A DNA stretch of 64,000 nt from Bromus sterilis (GCA_950022295.1 OX465596.1:127824501-127888500); one strand, 5' to 3'; shown: positions 1-12,088, counted from the stretch's first letter. Translations and numbers: made by a program. The notes: generated from the letters alone by a model not told the origin.

Positions 1-1443
1 GAGAGGTCGTAAATCTCTCCGGCCTTGTTGTTCACAAAGGATCAAACGCACGGGATAATAATGGTAGTGATAGCAACAGAAAAGTAAATACAGCAGTAAA
101 TAAATAGTGAGTCTAAACAGTGTTGGAAATATGGACCGGGGTCCCATGATGTTTACTAGTGATGTCTCTCTCCCAAAAGACGATAAAATAGCCATGCGAG
201 ATAAACAAATTACAGCTGGGCAATTGACAGGATTATGTGCGTGAACATATGCTAACTATTCTATAAAGAAAGGAAGAGGCTCAAAATAATGGGCGGTACG
301 CCAAGACAAGTAGACCGAAATCCATCTGCATCTACCTACTAATCATCCACCTTGAGATATCTATCCAGAACATCTCGCTGGTATTAAGTTGCGAATCCCA
401 CCCAAAGTAAAAACTCAAAGCAACAGACAACTGCATTAAAGAACTTTGCGTAAAGTAAGCAATCCTTGCACCCGCAAGTACAAGCACCATTGTTTTCTCC
501 CTTGTGGCAACAGCACATCCCCTAGACTCATGTTTCTGTCACTCAAGCTAGTCATCGGGGGGCATGGACCCACAATCATGCATAACGCTCCCTCTTGGAG
601 TCACTACCTACTACTTGGCCAAAGCAATAAAGAGCAACGGATAACATGCAAGAATTACTCAAGAACATAAATATAAAAGAGGAGAAGAAAATATATTACT
701 CAAACACAATCTGAACATAATCTCATAATCCATCGGATCCCAACAAACTCAACATAGCAACAGCAAAAAGATTACATATGTGCCTCAATCATGTAGGGCA
801 GCTCACGAGGTCTAATCCATGAAGAACAAAGAGGGGAGGAGAACATCACATAGCTACTGATCATAGACCCATGGTCCAAGGTGGACTACTCACGGTTCAT
901 CCGGGAAGCATCCATGGTGGTGGAGAAGCTCCCGGAGGTGGTTCCTCCATCCGGCAGGTTGCCGGGAAGTGGTCTCATGGTGCTCCCGATCTTGGAAGCG
1001 CGGCGGCGGAGGAACAGAGGATAGATCGCGAAAAAGGGTTTTGTCCCCGAGGGTTTCTCGTCACGGGGAATAAATAGGCGAAGGGGGAAGCCAGAGGTCG
1101 ACCAGGGCCCTAGGAGCCCCCTGGCGTGGCCTAGGGGGTGGCCGCGCCAGGTGGCCGCCTGGGCCAACCCTGGCCCCCCTCTGGCCCCACTGGGGCTCTT
1201 CTGGAAGGTTCCTGTACGCCGATTTTTCCTCTATTTTTCCCGGAATTTTTCTGTCACTTTAAATAATGGGAAAACCTGAAATACAAAAACAGCAGAAAAC
1301 AGGAACTGGCACTGGGGTGCACAGAGTTAATAGGTTAGTCCAAATATGATAAAAAATGTATGGAAGTTCATCAATATCATAGCAATATCACACAAAAGAG
1401 GCATGGAGCAAGCATAAATTATAGATACGTTTTGGACGTATCA
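1..1443 (-). repeat. 3' LTR of element A (cut by window edge)
   Basis: On the minus strand the LTR begins TGATACGTCC at 1443, right after the polypurine tract, and matches the other LTR at 5970-7417. A TATTTATT-like box lies near 1067-1075 (minus), matching the box in the 5' copy. The last roughly 240 bp are off the window. Confidence 0.9.
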
Positions 1444-1457
1444 ACATCCCCAAGCTT
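1444..1457 (-). other. Polypurine tract of element A
   Basis: Minus-strand AAGCTTGGGGATGT lies directly before the 3' LTR start. Element B has the same motif at 30509-30522. Confidence 0.8.
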
Positions 1458-4337
1458 AATTCCTGCTCGTCCTCGAGTAGGTAAATGATATCAACCATAT
1501 AAGAACTTTGAAGTAAAGCAATCAAGGCATGTAATTCAATTCAAGTCGTAACAAGCAAGAGTCTATATTAGCATTGAAACAAGCAACATAAGAACATAAA
1601 GGTGCAAGAGCTCTCGCTGTCCGTGACTCGAATGTCTCCAAATGGTGTTTGCGTGCAAGAAAGGGGATAGGGATATACAAGAAAAAAGTTTTTGCGTTAG
1701 GAACTTAATCTACTAAAGTTTCACACTTGGTCTTCTTTGGAATCTTATCTTGAATCATCCCCAGACCACTAGCCAGGTACAAGTCAAAATGATCCACTCC
1801 TTTTCGATACTTTGAGCACTCATGCAATGGATGAGCGTAAGCAAGAAAGTTGACACTTAGGATGGCAAAGAGAGAATATGATGGAGGAGGAAGAAAAAAA
1901 GGTGAGAAAGGATCACATCAACGAGGACAATCATAGGCGAGAGAAAGAGAAATGATAGATATGATGTGAGGAGTAGGGATTTCCATGCAACGGATGCACA
2001 TGTGAGCTAAGGTAAGCTCTCCAATGGAACTAGTGGGGGTGCATCCAACTTGCTTGCTCAAGAAGACCTAGAGCACATTTGAGTAGGCTCATCATTGGAA
2101 TATACAAGCCAAGTTCTATAGCGTGAAGGTCCCCACATAGCTATATGCATGAATGATAATCTCTATGGAGTACAAGATATAAGAGGGGGTACAAGTGAGG
2201 ATCTCTCACAAGGAATAGTAGTGTTCCCCCTTCTCTCTTTTTATTTATTTTTCTATTTTTTCTATTTTTTTGTATTTTTTGGTGGCCTCAATGACTCTTT
2301 CTATTTCTCGCATTTTTCCTCTTTGGGATCTTTTGATTTTGTCCTCTTTGGGATCTTTTCCTCAATTTAGGGGCAACACTCTATATATTACAAGAAGTAT
2401 AGAAGATCTTTCACACTTTACAAAAGTACTCAAATCATAAAGAAAATGTAACTATCATGAAGTATGCAAATGTATGCCTCTGCCAGTGTAGCGGGATATG
2501 CAATGATACTAGCGCGTCATGTAGCAATGATTAGGGAAAGGCCCAACTAGCATGCGGCTCATCGATCAAGCAAGTAGCATGTATGACATGAAGATCAAGT
2601 CATGAGAAGGTGGATGTTGCAAGGAAATATATCTCGGAAAGGCTATGGAAATGCCTTGATAGGTAGGTATGGTGGCTGTTTTGAGGAACGCTATAATGAG
2701 GTTTATGATGACAGAGCGTATCATGCTAAGGGTTTGGATGTACCGGCTAAGGTGGACGCCAACTCTCGGAGTGAGAAGGAGGCAATGCACGGCACAGGAG
2801 AGGCTAGAAAAATATGGGAAGGTGGAAGTGTTAACTTTCGAATACTCACATTAGTCCGAAGAAATCATGCACTTATTATCGGTAACTCTCAATCTAATAA
2901 GGAGGTTCACAAAGAGTCAAGTACCCCGAGGAGGAGTGTATGGGGGTTTGGTTATCCTTGCACATCCTCGACTCATGGTACGTGAGTGTACTCTAATATT
3001 CGATCCCTCCAAAGAGTAGTGATCCATCTAGTAGCTAAAGTTCTCAACTAATTTCTGTATGTTTTCGAAAATAAAAACGGATTGCCCAAAATACGACATC
3101 TACCACTAATAGGCTAAATCTCGTGACGCCAAAAGTACAAACATTACTCATAGCAATACCTCAAAACTATTGCAAGTTACTACTACAAAAGAATAGCAAC
3201 CTCAATTACCTACTTCAAGTCAAGACACACAACTCAGTGCAACAGGCAAACTCTCTAAAAAATATAAACATGAAAACTCAAGAGAGTTCCAGCAACAAAC
3301 TAAACAAAAGATCTTTAAAAAGACAAGCATGAAAACTAAGAGCTAAACATGACATCAGCTACGAAAAAGATAAATAACACACACAACAAAGATAAGCATG
3401 AAGAATCCTATGTTGTGTTCTAGATTTTGAAAGTGGATCGTGTTTCTCTCCCACACAAAGAAATATGGGTTCTAACTTGTTATGAACAGCAAGCAAAGCT
3501 AAAGAAAATTAAAAAGGAAATAAAGAGCGAGACACTCCAAGCATATCACATAACGCATGTAGTGATAAAAATATAGTGGAACGAAACACGAACTGATAAT
3601 TGTTGATGGAGAAGGGGATGCACGGGGGCATCCCCAAGCTTAGACGCTTGAGTCTCCTTGAATATTTCTTGGGGATGCATGGGGGCATCCCCAAGCTTGA
3701 GCGTTTGACAGTCCTGAATCTTCTTATATCATCTTCCCTCGCACACTTGAAAACTCCCTTCATACATAACTCATCATAATCTGATTAGCGAGAATAGTAC
3801 CAACAATAAAATAATTTTTCCTCTACTGGAAATAAGGATTGTCTTGAAGAGATACTGTTTCTCAAGATCGCCAAAAAAAATTTGCAAAGAAAAAGCAAGC
3901 TTAAGTTTTTCAAAAGTTAGGAGAGACAAAACGTAGCAGAATCTGTGAAAAACAGAACAACATGTAAGAAAGAATTTTTTAGGGGTACTTCTGCAACTCA
4001 AATAAAAAAAACTCAGAACATACGAAAGTTCCTTCATTGTATAGAGCATGCTGTGTAAAAATTACAGCTCAAAAAGATGAACTGGTATTTTTCTATGATT
4101 TTTCCCGTCACGAGGACAGAATCTGTTTTTAGGACAGCACGTCACAACTTTCACTTCCCTTGTCATATGAGGCTATAAATGGCACAAAGCTTGAAAAATA
4201 AAGATACAATGATGTTGCTACAGTAGTAACAATCATCAAGACCACTAAAAACAGAAGGAAAAATATCTTGGGTTGCCTCCCAACAAGCGCTTTCTTTTAC
4301 GCCTTTAAGCTAGGCATAAAGATTATAGAAGATGCTC
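1458..4337 (-). other. Non-coding 3' internal region of element A
   Basis: I see no credible gene here. Minus-strand purine-rich and A-rich stretches (for example 2220-2290, T-rich on the plus strand) and scattered short ORFs are all low complexity. The stretch is homologous to 27641-30508 of element B, which is why I treat it as element body rather than host DNA. Confidence 0.75.
3615..3692. repeat. Pair of GGGGATGC...GCATCCCC hairpins
   Basis: Two inverted repeats, 3615-3636 and 3671-3692, each have an 8-bp stem and a loop of about 6 bases. Each is followed by CAAGCTT, so on the minus strand each reads AAGCTTGGGGATGC, nearly the same as the polypurine tract. A weaker equivalent in element B lies near 28426-28446. 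Confidence 0.8.
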
Positions 4338-5558
4338 TCACAGGAATATTGATTTGAAGCAACAGAGAGCATCAAGAAGCAAATATGAAACACATTTAAG
4401 CCTAACCCACTTCCTATGCATAGGTATCTTGTAAGAAAATAAATCAAAGAAGCACAAAGAGACAAGCATATGAAGGTGGGACAAGAACAACTTCAAAACT
4501 TTCAACATGAAGAGAGGTGTTTTAGTAATATGGAAGTTTCTACAACCAAACTTCCCTCTCTCAAAATAATTTTCAGTAGTATCATGAACAACATCAAGAA
4601 TATAACTATCACATAAATCATGTTGTGCATGACTGACAAGCACGCGTGTATAGTTTTCAACACGGTTTTTAGGAACATAAGATAAATGAATCCCAACACA
4701 TTGAGCCTCAATAAGAGCATAGTTCTCCGGAATATGAGTTGGAGATTTCAAAAGGATAATAGGACAATCAAGTGCGGGTGAAATAGCAACAATTTCATGC
4801 TTCACATAAGGAACTATAGAAAGTTCATCTCCGTAAGCATCATCCATAGTGGCATCATGGCCATAAGCATAGAAGGCATCAACTTCATCAAAAAGGGATA
4901 TTTCAAAAGAATCCATAGGGTCATAACACTCATATAAGGTAAGATTTAAAGAGTTACTCTCATTAGAAGGTAGACATGGATGGCTCCATTCTTCCTCCTT
5001 TTGTTCGTCACTCTCCTCCTCTTTTTCATCCAAGGAGCTTTCGGTTTCATCAATTTCTTCTTTCATCGAGTCATGCTAAACATTAGTCTCTTCCTTTGGG
5101 GGAGAGATTCTCTCAAGATGATCAGTAATATAATAATTTGCATCATAATTTTCCAAACAATAGTTAAGTATAGAAAGACTCTCCGATTTGTAAGGGGCAT
5201 CATTAATATTTCTAGGAAGAGAATTAATTTCATAGGAACCTTTATAAGCAGCAAATTCTTCTATTGGCTCTACATCATAAAAATCATAGTTTCCCTTAGC
5301 ATAAGAAGCTAAGGTTTCATCATCATTGTACTCACATTGGAAAGCAAGGTGTTTGTGCCTCATAAAGCAACAAGATTCATCCCTGCAGAAAGATATATTA
5401 TATATTGAGCTCAAGTTTCTAGCATACTCATACAACTGATGTATTTGTTTCCATAAGTGTATCCCCTTTTGAGACAAGCGGTGTTCCTTGTACCACTTTT
5501 GTTGATCCTAGGTGAATCCTCCATTCCAATAAGATCTGGTTTTAAAGAATTCAGACAT
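4338..5558 (-). pseudogene. Conserved ORF of unknown function, element A copy
   Basis: One minus-strand frame runs from an ATG at 5558 to 4338, interrupted by stops at 5510-5508 and 5078-5076. It aligns in one frame with the element B ORF (11367-12088 continued at 27230-27640), so it is a shared family protein and not a chance ORF. In order it has an aromatic and cysteine-containing N-terminal half, a very acidic Glu/Asp/Ser linker (around 5060-4970), a folded-looking middle, and a strongly hydrophobic C-terminal tail (about 4500-4340) that could be one or two membrane segments. It resembles neither gag nor pol. An envelope-like protein is possible because Athila-type elements carry one, but here the ORF follows the primer site directly and no pol precedes it. 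Function is unknown. Confidence 0.65.
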
Positions 5559-5705
5559 TGATTGGCAAGTAAGGAACTAGACATACTATATATTTTTCTA
5601 GATTTTGGATAAAGGACATGAAGATAAAAACTGAAAGGTAAACTAAAAAGACTAAAAAGAAAAGATAAAAGATAGTGTGCAACTCCCCTATCTTGAAGAG
5701 CGGAG

Positions 5706-5723
5706 TCCCCGGCAACGGCGCCA
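5706..5723 (-). other. Primer binding site of element A (tRNA-Asp)
   Basis: The minus strand reads TGGCGCCGTTGCCGGGGA, an exact complement to the 3' end of plant tRNA-Asp(GTC) as I know it. It starts 12 bases after the LTR end. Confidence 0.92.
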
Positions 5724-5734
5724 GAAATTGCTTT

Positions 5735-7417
5735 TGATGGACGAGTATAGTTTTCTTCCCCGGCAACAATGCGATAGCTTCTCGCCCCTCGTTGGTTACC
5801 CAAAGTGGACGGTTGAGATGTAGCTAGCAGCAATTTTCCTTGGTGAAGATACCAAGGTTCGTCTCTAGTAGGACTCCAGCAACGACAGGAAGGTGACAAC
5901 TGCGCCAGAAATTAGGCGGTTGACGTGAACCTCCACACACAACAGATAACTTTGCTCCCAATGAGTTCAGAGAGGTTGTCAATCTCTCCGGCCTTGTTGT
6001 TCACAAAGGATCAAACGCACGGGATAATAATGGTAGTGATAGCAACAGAAAAGTAAATAAAGCAGTAAATAAATAGTGGGTGTAAACAATGTTGGAAATA
6101 TGGACCGGGGTCCCATGATGTTCACTAGTGATGTCTCTCTCCCAAAAGACGATAAAATAGCCATGCGAGGTAAACAAATTACAGCTGGGCAATTGACTGG
6201 ATTATGTGCGCAAACCAATGCTAACTATGCTATAAAGAAAGGAAGAGGCTAAAAAGCATGGGCGGTACGCCAAGAAAAGTAGACCGAAATCCATCTGCAT
6301 CTATCTACTAATCATCCATCTTGAGATATCTATCCAGAACATCTCGCTGGTATTAAGTTGTGAATCCCACCCAAAGTGTAAACTCAAAGCAATAGACAAC
6401 TGCATTAAGGAACTTTGCGTAAAGTAAACAATCCTTGCACCCATAAGTACAAGCACCATTGTTTTCTCCCTTGTGTCAACATCACATCCCCTAGACTCAT
6501 ATTTCTGTCACTCAAGCTAGTCATCGGGGGGCATGAACCAACAATGATGCATAACGCTCCCTCTTGGAGTCACTACCTACTACTTGGCCAAAGAAATAAA
6601 CAGCAACGGAGAACATGCAAGAATTACTCAAGAACATAAATATAAAAGAGGAGAATCAAATATATTACGCAAACACAATCTGAACATAGTCTCATAATCC
6701 ATCGGATCCCAGCATACTCAGCATCGCAACAGCAGAAAGATTACATATGTGCCTCGATCATGTAGGGTACCTCACGAGGTCTAATCCATGAAGAACAAAG
6801 AGGGGAGGACAACATCCCATATCTACTGATCATAGACCCATAGTCCAACGTGGACTACTCACGGTTCATCCGGGAAGCATCCATGGTGGTGGAGAAGCTC
6901 CCGGAGGTGGTTCCTCCCTCCGGCAGGGTGCCGGGAAGAGGTCTCCTGGTGCTCCCGATCTTGGAAGCGCGGCGGTGGCGGAACAAAGGAGATATCGCGA
7001 AAAAGGGTTTTTTCCCCGAGGGTTTCTCGTCACGGGAAATAAATAGGAGAAGGGGGGCAGGCAGCTGTGGACCAGGGGCCCCAGGCGCCCCCCTCGCACG
7101 GCCTAGGGGGTGGCCGCGCCAGGTGGCCTCCTGGGCCATCCCTGGCCCCCCTCTGGCCCCACTTGGGCTCTTCTGGAAGGTTCCCGTACGTTGATTTTTC
7201 CTATATTTTTCCCGGATTTTTTCTGGCACTTTAAATAATGGGAAAACTTGAAATACAAAAACAGCAGAAAAAACAGGAACTGGCACTCGAGTGCACTGAG
7301 TTAATAGGTTACTCCAAATATGATCAAAAGTGTATGGAAGTTCATCAATATGATAGCAATATCACACAAAAGAGGCATGGAACAAGCAGAAATTATAGAT
7401 ACGTTTTGGACGTATCA
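5735..7417 (-). repeat. 5' LTR of element A
   Basis: A 1683-bp LTR that begins TGATACG at 7417 and ends ATCA at 5735 on the minus strand. A TATTTATTT box at 7045-7037 (minus) is the likely core promoter and sits where the B LTR has TATATTTA. The flank at 7418 continues element E's LTR. Confidence 0.92.
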
Positions 7418-8216
7418 GATGATCATGCGATGACCGGGTTGGTTGGGTGGTAACGAAGGACACCTATCCCGTTGAATGGTCATGCGATGACCAGATTCGT
7501 TGGGTCGTAACGAAGGAAAACTAACACGTTGAATGGTCATGAGATGACCCGACGTGGAGTCGGTAAGGACTGCGAGGTAAGCTTCATGATCATGCCATGG
7601 TCATGAGTGCCCATGTGTTGATTGTTACTGCACTAATCTTAATCATGATAATATGCTAGATTCATCATGTTAATATTGTTCAGATTCATCATGTTAATAT
7701 TGTTCAGATTCATCATGTTAATATTGTTTAACCTGCTATGCCTTGATAAGTAATATACTCTAATAACTTGTGCATGCTTGAATGCCATGGATTGCATTTC
7801 TTGGTGTATATGTTACTTGGTTTGCTTGTTTGCGAGTACATTCAAACATACTCACATGGCTTTCATCCCTGGCTATTCGCTTAGCCAGATATTCATGTTT
7901 ATCTAAGGATCCGCTTTTACTAGGAGGAGCCGAATCGTTCGCATGCTAGAAGAGTAACCCAGTCACATCCCTGTGGATTGGAGCCCCTCCAAGTCTGTGA
8001 TGCCTTAGACAGTTTATATATTCCGCTGCCCCCATCTCTGTAATGAACCATCTATAGTGGTAATATATTGATTAAAGCCACTTTGGCTTATGAATCCTTT
8101 TACAGTTGTGCCTATGTTCTTGGTACGTGTTGTAAGCGCGCACACCAGAGTGATTCCTGGGCTGGTGTGTGGGCGACACTCGTCTGTGTACAATGGTATT
8201 CGGGCGGGGTTTCACA
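7418..8216 (+). repeat. 5' LTR of element E (3' part only)
   Basis: Homologous to 37225-37969 of the 3' LTR and ends GTTTCACA before the primer site. It differs from the 3' LTR by scattered substitutions and by a three-copy tandem repeat at 7658-7729. The upstream part of this LTR lies left of element A, outside the window. Confidence 0.9.
7658..7729 (+). repeat. 24-bp unit in three tandem copies
   Basis: Units at 7658-7681, 7682-7705 and 7706-7729 begin AGATTCATCATGTTAAT. The 3' LTR has a single copy near 37458, so the expansion happened after insertion. Confidence 0.92.
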
Positions 8217-8220
8217 AACA

Positions 8221-8232
8221 TGGTATCAGAGC
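8221..8232 (+). other. Primer binding site of element E (tRNA-iMet)
   Basis: TGGTATCAGAGC, complementary to the initiator Met tRNA 3' end, lies four bases after the LTR end. The following bases (GGCTGACTGTAGG) resemble those after D's primer site. Confidence 0.9.
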
Positions 8233-9161
8233 AGCCAGGCTGACTGTAGGTTACCCCTAGCTGGATTCATTTCCTTTTTCTCAGTAGAAAGCCTAGATGG
8301 ATTTCATCCATCGTTGCCACATCGGCACGGCTACTATTGACCAAAAGACAATGTCATAAGGTTTCCCTCTCATCTATGCCCCGACTCTCATGGAATTCTT
8401 CTCCGGTGTGAAATTATCATACTGGGCAATGACCGTGAGCCTTTAAAACCCCTAGGAAAGCCAGATATCCTCACCCATCTTGCTAACCGTGGTATATCTC
8501 TCCTTATATCTAGTTTCCTTTGGGAAACGCTAGTTCCATCTTTACTCAAACAATAATGGACTAGTCGACTAAGCCACCTTGGCTATGGTCATGCGGTGAG
8601 TTTGATGTTCTCCTTGAGGAAGTAGTAGAAGCTTTATGCCAATTCCTACCAAGAGCATTGTGTGATTTTGTTTCTAAATCCTTAGAGAGGCATCGAGTGC
8701 GCTAAGTTAGTGTTCTTAGTGGATCTGCATTCGCGTGTGGATAGCCCATAGATGTCAAGCTCTGTTTGCTTCTTGGTGCCTTTTGTTGTTTGCTCTGTCT
8801 TTGTCGTTATTACTGTTTGGCTCTGAGTCGTCCCATCGGTAGGGAGATCGATAGTGATCCCCATAGTGTTGACCCTTTCCGAGGCATCCGACGTGGTCAA
8901 TGTATGTAAACAGCTGACGTAGTCGGATTTGACGCGTTCCTAACTAGTGGACCGACACCCTAGATACCCTTGGATTGGACCCCAGCCAACCCTAGTTGTC
9001 TGCCGTTCCATGCGTATCCTTCTCTTTGTCTGAGAAAGTTATCCGCCATGCCTGTGTGCCCCAGCCTTGCTGCCTATAAAACCCCATCCTCCTTGCTGCA
9101 GAATTCCCCACTCAGTAAGCTAGACCACCAGAGAACCCCGGCCAGTTTCCCCCTGGAAACC
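8233..9161 (+). other. Leader of element E
   Basis: About 930 bp between primer site and accessory ORF. Short ORFs occur but none shows recognisable protein character. An in-frame upstream ATG at 8970 would extend the accessory ORF by 64 codons, but that extension has no counterpart in element D. Confidence 0.6.
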
Positions 9162-9581
9162 ATGTCCGGCTTTTTCAAAGCCCCCAACTTTCATAGCAAG
9201 ACCTCAGCGGTCAACCATGATGGTTTTCCCCGCCTCCTTTGGGAAATGCTTTCCCAAGCCCTTGGCTATGTTGTTAATCTCGATTACCAGGTGTTCCAAT
9301 CCGAGCCTGTCCCTCTCCTTTGCCGATATTGTGCAAAGGTGCTCATCCACCTTGGTCCCGACAAGATTGGAGGGCCCGTAGTCTTTGAGGGCAAGCCCAT
9401 GCCCACTGCAGCGTTGGCCATTCAGACGGCTGCCGCAGAAGTTGTCAGTCGCCTCCGATTCAAGTTTCCGCAGATCGGGGAGATGCGGGAGTTCCGCTAT
9501 TTCCCGCATGTGTCAAGCTTTGGCTATGAGCTCGCCGACACCACCAAGGAAGCCGACCCGACAATAGTTCGTCTGGTTTAG
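9162..9581 (+). pseudogene. Accessory ORF (ORF0) of E, 5' part, dsRBD-like
   Basis: 139 codons from the ATG at 9162 to a TAG at 9579. The predicted order is helix (residues 22-36), strand (39-48), strand (54-64), strand (71-78), helix (82-101), which is the alpha-beta-beta-beta-alpha order of double-stranded RNA-binding domains. The last helix has the Ala-rich pattern (AIQTAAAEVVSRL) typical of that fold. A FRYFP motif follows at 111-115. Element D's ORF0 has the same order and a FRYIP motif at about the same place. I chose 9162 because homology to D begins near it. Element B's insertion 10 bases after the stop splits the ORF, and the frame resumes after 32042. The dsRBD assignment is pattern-based inference. 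Confidence 0.6.
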
Positions 9582-9591
9582 TTCAGCACCA

Positions 9592-11194
9592 TGATACGTC
9601 CCAAACGTATCTATAATTTCTTCTTGCTCCATGCATGTTTTCTGTGACTTTTCCATGTTTTGCTTGAACTTTCATACACTTTTGGGCATATTTGGACTAA
9701 TCTATTAACCCAGTGCACCCAGCTGCCAGTTGCTGTTTTCTACTGTTTTTGTATTTCAGATTTTCCGTCCATTAAAAGTGCTCCAAATAATTCGGAAAAA
9801 TCAGATAAAAAATTAGCGACACGTAAGCTTCCGGAAACTCCAAAAGAGGGAAGGGGGGCCAACACAGGGACTCTAGAAGGGTCCCTGGCGTGCCCCATCC
9901 TAGGTCGCGCCAGGGGGCCTCTTGGCTTCCCTGTGGCCCCTCTCGGCGCCCCCCTTCGCCTATATTTACCCCCCGTGACGGAAACCCCTAGAAGGAATCT
10001 CTTTTTCGCGATCTCGCCTCTATACCGCCGCCACCGCCGTTTCTAGATCGGGGCTGCCTGGAGAAGCTGCTCCGGCACCCTGCCCGGAGAAGCTACCCCC
10101 TCCGGGAGACCATCCATAGCCATGGACGCCTCCCGTATGTACCATCAGTAGTTTCCCTTGGACCATGGGTCTGTGACCAGTAGCTATGTGATCTATCTCT
10201 CGCTTCTTTGTGCCTCCACTTTCGAGACCTCATGAGCTTCCTCACATTATCGAGGCACCTTTGTAATTTTCTGCCGTTGCTATGCTGAGTTTGTTGGGAT
10301 CTGATGGATTATGAGACTATGTTCAGATTGTGATGAGTAATATATTTGGTTCTTTTCTTTTATATTTTGTTCTTGAGTAAATTCTTGCATGCTCTCCATT
10401 GCCATATTTTACTTTGGCCAAGTGATTTGTTGCAACTCCAAGAGGGAGCGTTATGCTTGATTGTGGGTTCAGCCCCTTGATGTCTAGCTTGAGTGACAGA
10501 AACATGAGACTAGGGGATGTGTTGTTGCCACCAGGGATAAAACAACGGTGCTTGTATCCGCGGATGCAAGGATTTTTTACTTTACGCAAAGTTATTTTAA
10601 TGCAGTTGTCTGTTGCTTTGGATGGGATTCGCAACTGAATACCAGCGAGATGTTCTGCATAGTTATCTCAAGGTGGATGATTCGTAGTAGATGCAGATGG
10701 ATTTCGGTCTACTTAACTTGGCGTACTGCCCATTGCTTTTGAGCCCTTCCTTTCTTTGCAGCATAGTTAGCATTGCGGTGCCTTCATAATCCTGTCAATT
10801 GCCCAACTGTGATTTGTTTACCTCGCTATCACTTTTATCGTCTTTTGGGAGAGAGACATCACTTGTGAAAATCACGGGACCCCGGTCCATCTTCATATCA
10901 CTGTTTACATCCTTAGTTTACTTTTCAGTTGCTATCACTATCATTATCTTTTGCGTTAATCCTTTGTAAACACCAAGGCTGGAGGAATTGACAACTGCTC
11001 AGTACTCGTTGGGAGCAAAGTTATCTGAATCTGTGTGCAGGTCCACGTCAAGCGCCGTGACACCTTATTGTATCTCTTGGAGTCCTACTGGTTCGATAAC
11101 CTTGGTATCTTCACCGAGGTAAATTTGCTGCTACGCTACATCTCACCTTCCACTTGGGGTAACCAACGAGGAGTGAGAGATCCTCACCGTATCA
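9592..11194 (+). repeat. 5' LTR of element B
   Basis: 1603 bp, TGATAC...GTATCA, ending 10 bases before the primer site. It contains about 90 bp near 9780-9870 that the 3' LTR lacks. Confidence 0.93.
9961..9968 (+). promoter_or_regulatory. TATA-like box in B 5' LTR
   Basis: TATATTTA at 9961-9968, conserved at 30812-30819 in the 3' LTR and matched by TATTTATTT in the A LTRs. It is the best core-promoter candidate in this LTR family. The GC-rich stretch after it would be the transcribed leader. Confidence 0.6.
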
Positions 11195-11204
11195 AGCCAA
11201 TTTC

Positions 11205-11222
11205 TGGCGCCGTTGTCGGGGA
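11205..11222 (+). other. Primer binding site of element B (tRNA-Asp)
   Basis: TGGCGCCGTTGTCGGGGA differs from the exact tRNA-Asp complement in element A at one base (C to T at position 12). Confidence 0.9.
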
Positions 11223-11366
11223 CTCCAGTCTACAAGATAGGGGAGTTTCCCACTATCTTTTATCTTTGCTTTTTAGTCTTGTTAGTTTACCTTTTAGTTT
11301 TTATCTTCGTGTCCTTTATAAAAAATCGAAAATATATAGTATGTCTAGTTCCTTACTTGCGAATCA

Positions 11367-12088
11367 ATGTCTGACTTATTTGGAACTAGATCTTATTGGC
11401 ATGGAGGATTCACCGAGGATCGACAAAAGTGGTACAAGGAACACCGCTTTTCTCAAAAGGGGATACACTTATGGAAACAAATAGATCAGTTGTATGAGTA
11501 TGCTAGAAACTTGTGCTCAATATATAATATATCTTTCTGGAGGGATGAATCTTGTTGCTTTATGAGGCATAAACACCTTGCTTTCCAATGTGAGTACAAT
11601 GATGATGAAAACTTAGCTTCTTATGCTAAGAGAAACTATGATTTTTATGATGCAAAGGGAATAGAAGAATTTGTTGCTTATAAGGGTGCCTATGAAATTA
11701 CTTCTCTTCTTAAAAATATTGATGATGCCCCTTACAAATCTGAGAGTCTTGCTACACTTAACTATTGTTTGGAAAATTACGATGCAAATTATTATATTAC
11801 TGATCATCTTAAGATAATCTCTCCTCCAAAGGAAGAGACTGGTGTTTTGCAGGACTCTATAGAAGAAGAAATTACTGAACCTGAAAGCTCCTTGGATGAA
11901 GAAGAGGAGGAGAGTGACGAACAAAAGGAGGAAGAATGGAGCCATCCATGTCTACCTTCTAATGAGAGTAACTCTTTGACTCTTACGTTATATGAGTATT
12001 ATGATCCTATGGATTCTTTTGAAATATCCCTTTTTGATGAAGTTGATGCCTTCTATACTTTTGGCCAAGATGCCACTATGGATGATGC
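11367..12088 (+). pseudogene. Conserved ORF of unknown function, element B copy, 5' part
   Basis: An open frame from the ATG at 11367 runs to the C/D insertion at 12089 and is 240 codons without a stop. It aligns throughout with the element A ORF. An aromatic N-terminal half is followed by an acidic linker (about 11860-11935, dense in Glu, Asp and Ser) and the start of the middle region. It lies 145 bases after the primer site, where gag would be, but it has no capsid-like features and no zinc knuckle. The other half is at 27230-27640. Preservation of one frame in two independent elements that lack pol suggests past selection on the protein. Function is unknown. Confidence 0.7.

Larger units (their letters stand above)
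1..7417 (-). mobile_element. Element A: non-autonomous LTR retrotransposon, tRNA-Asp primed
   Basis: Read on the minus strand, the order is 5' LTR (7417-5735), primer binding site (5723-5706), one decayed ORF (5558-4338), a long non-coding stretch, a polypurine tract (1457-1444) and a 3' LTR (1443 to beyond base 1). The two LTR copies align by eye, with base 1 matching about base 5970. No gag, protease, RT or integrase is present, so movement would need proteins supplied by another element. It interrupts the 5' LTR of element E, whose intact counterpart is near 37,220. The far end and its target duplication lie outside the window. The tRNA-Asp primer site and LTR length suggest the Athila-type part of Gypsy; this is inference. 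Confidence 0.9.

Noticed and set aside
2149..2370. Phe/Tyr-rich ORF resembling a membrane peptide
   Set aside because: It is a translation of a T-rich low-complexity tract in the antisense direction of element A.
9204..9509. Minus-strand 101-codon ORF
   Set aside because: Shadow of ORF0 of E on the other strand.
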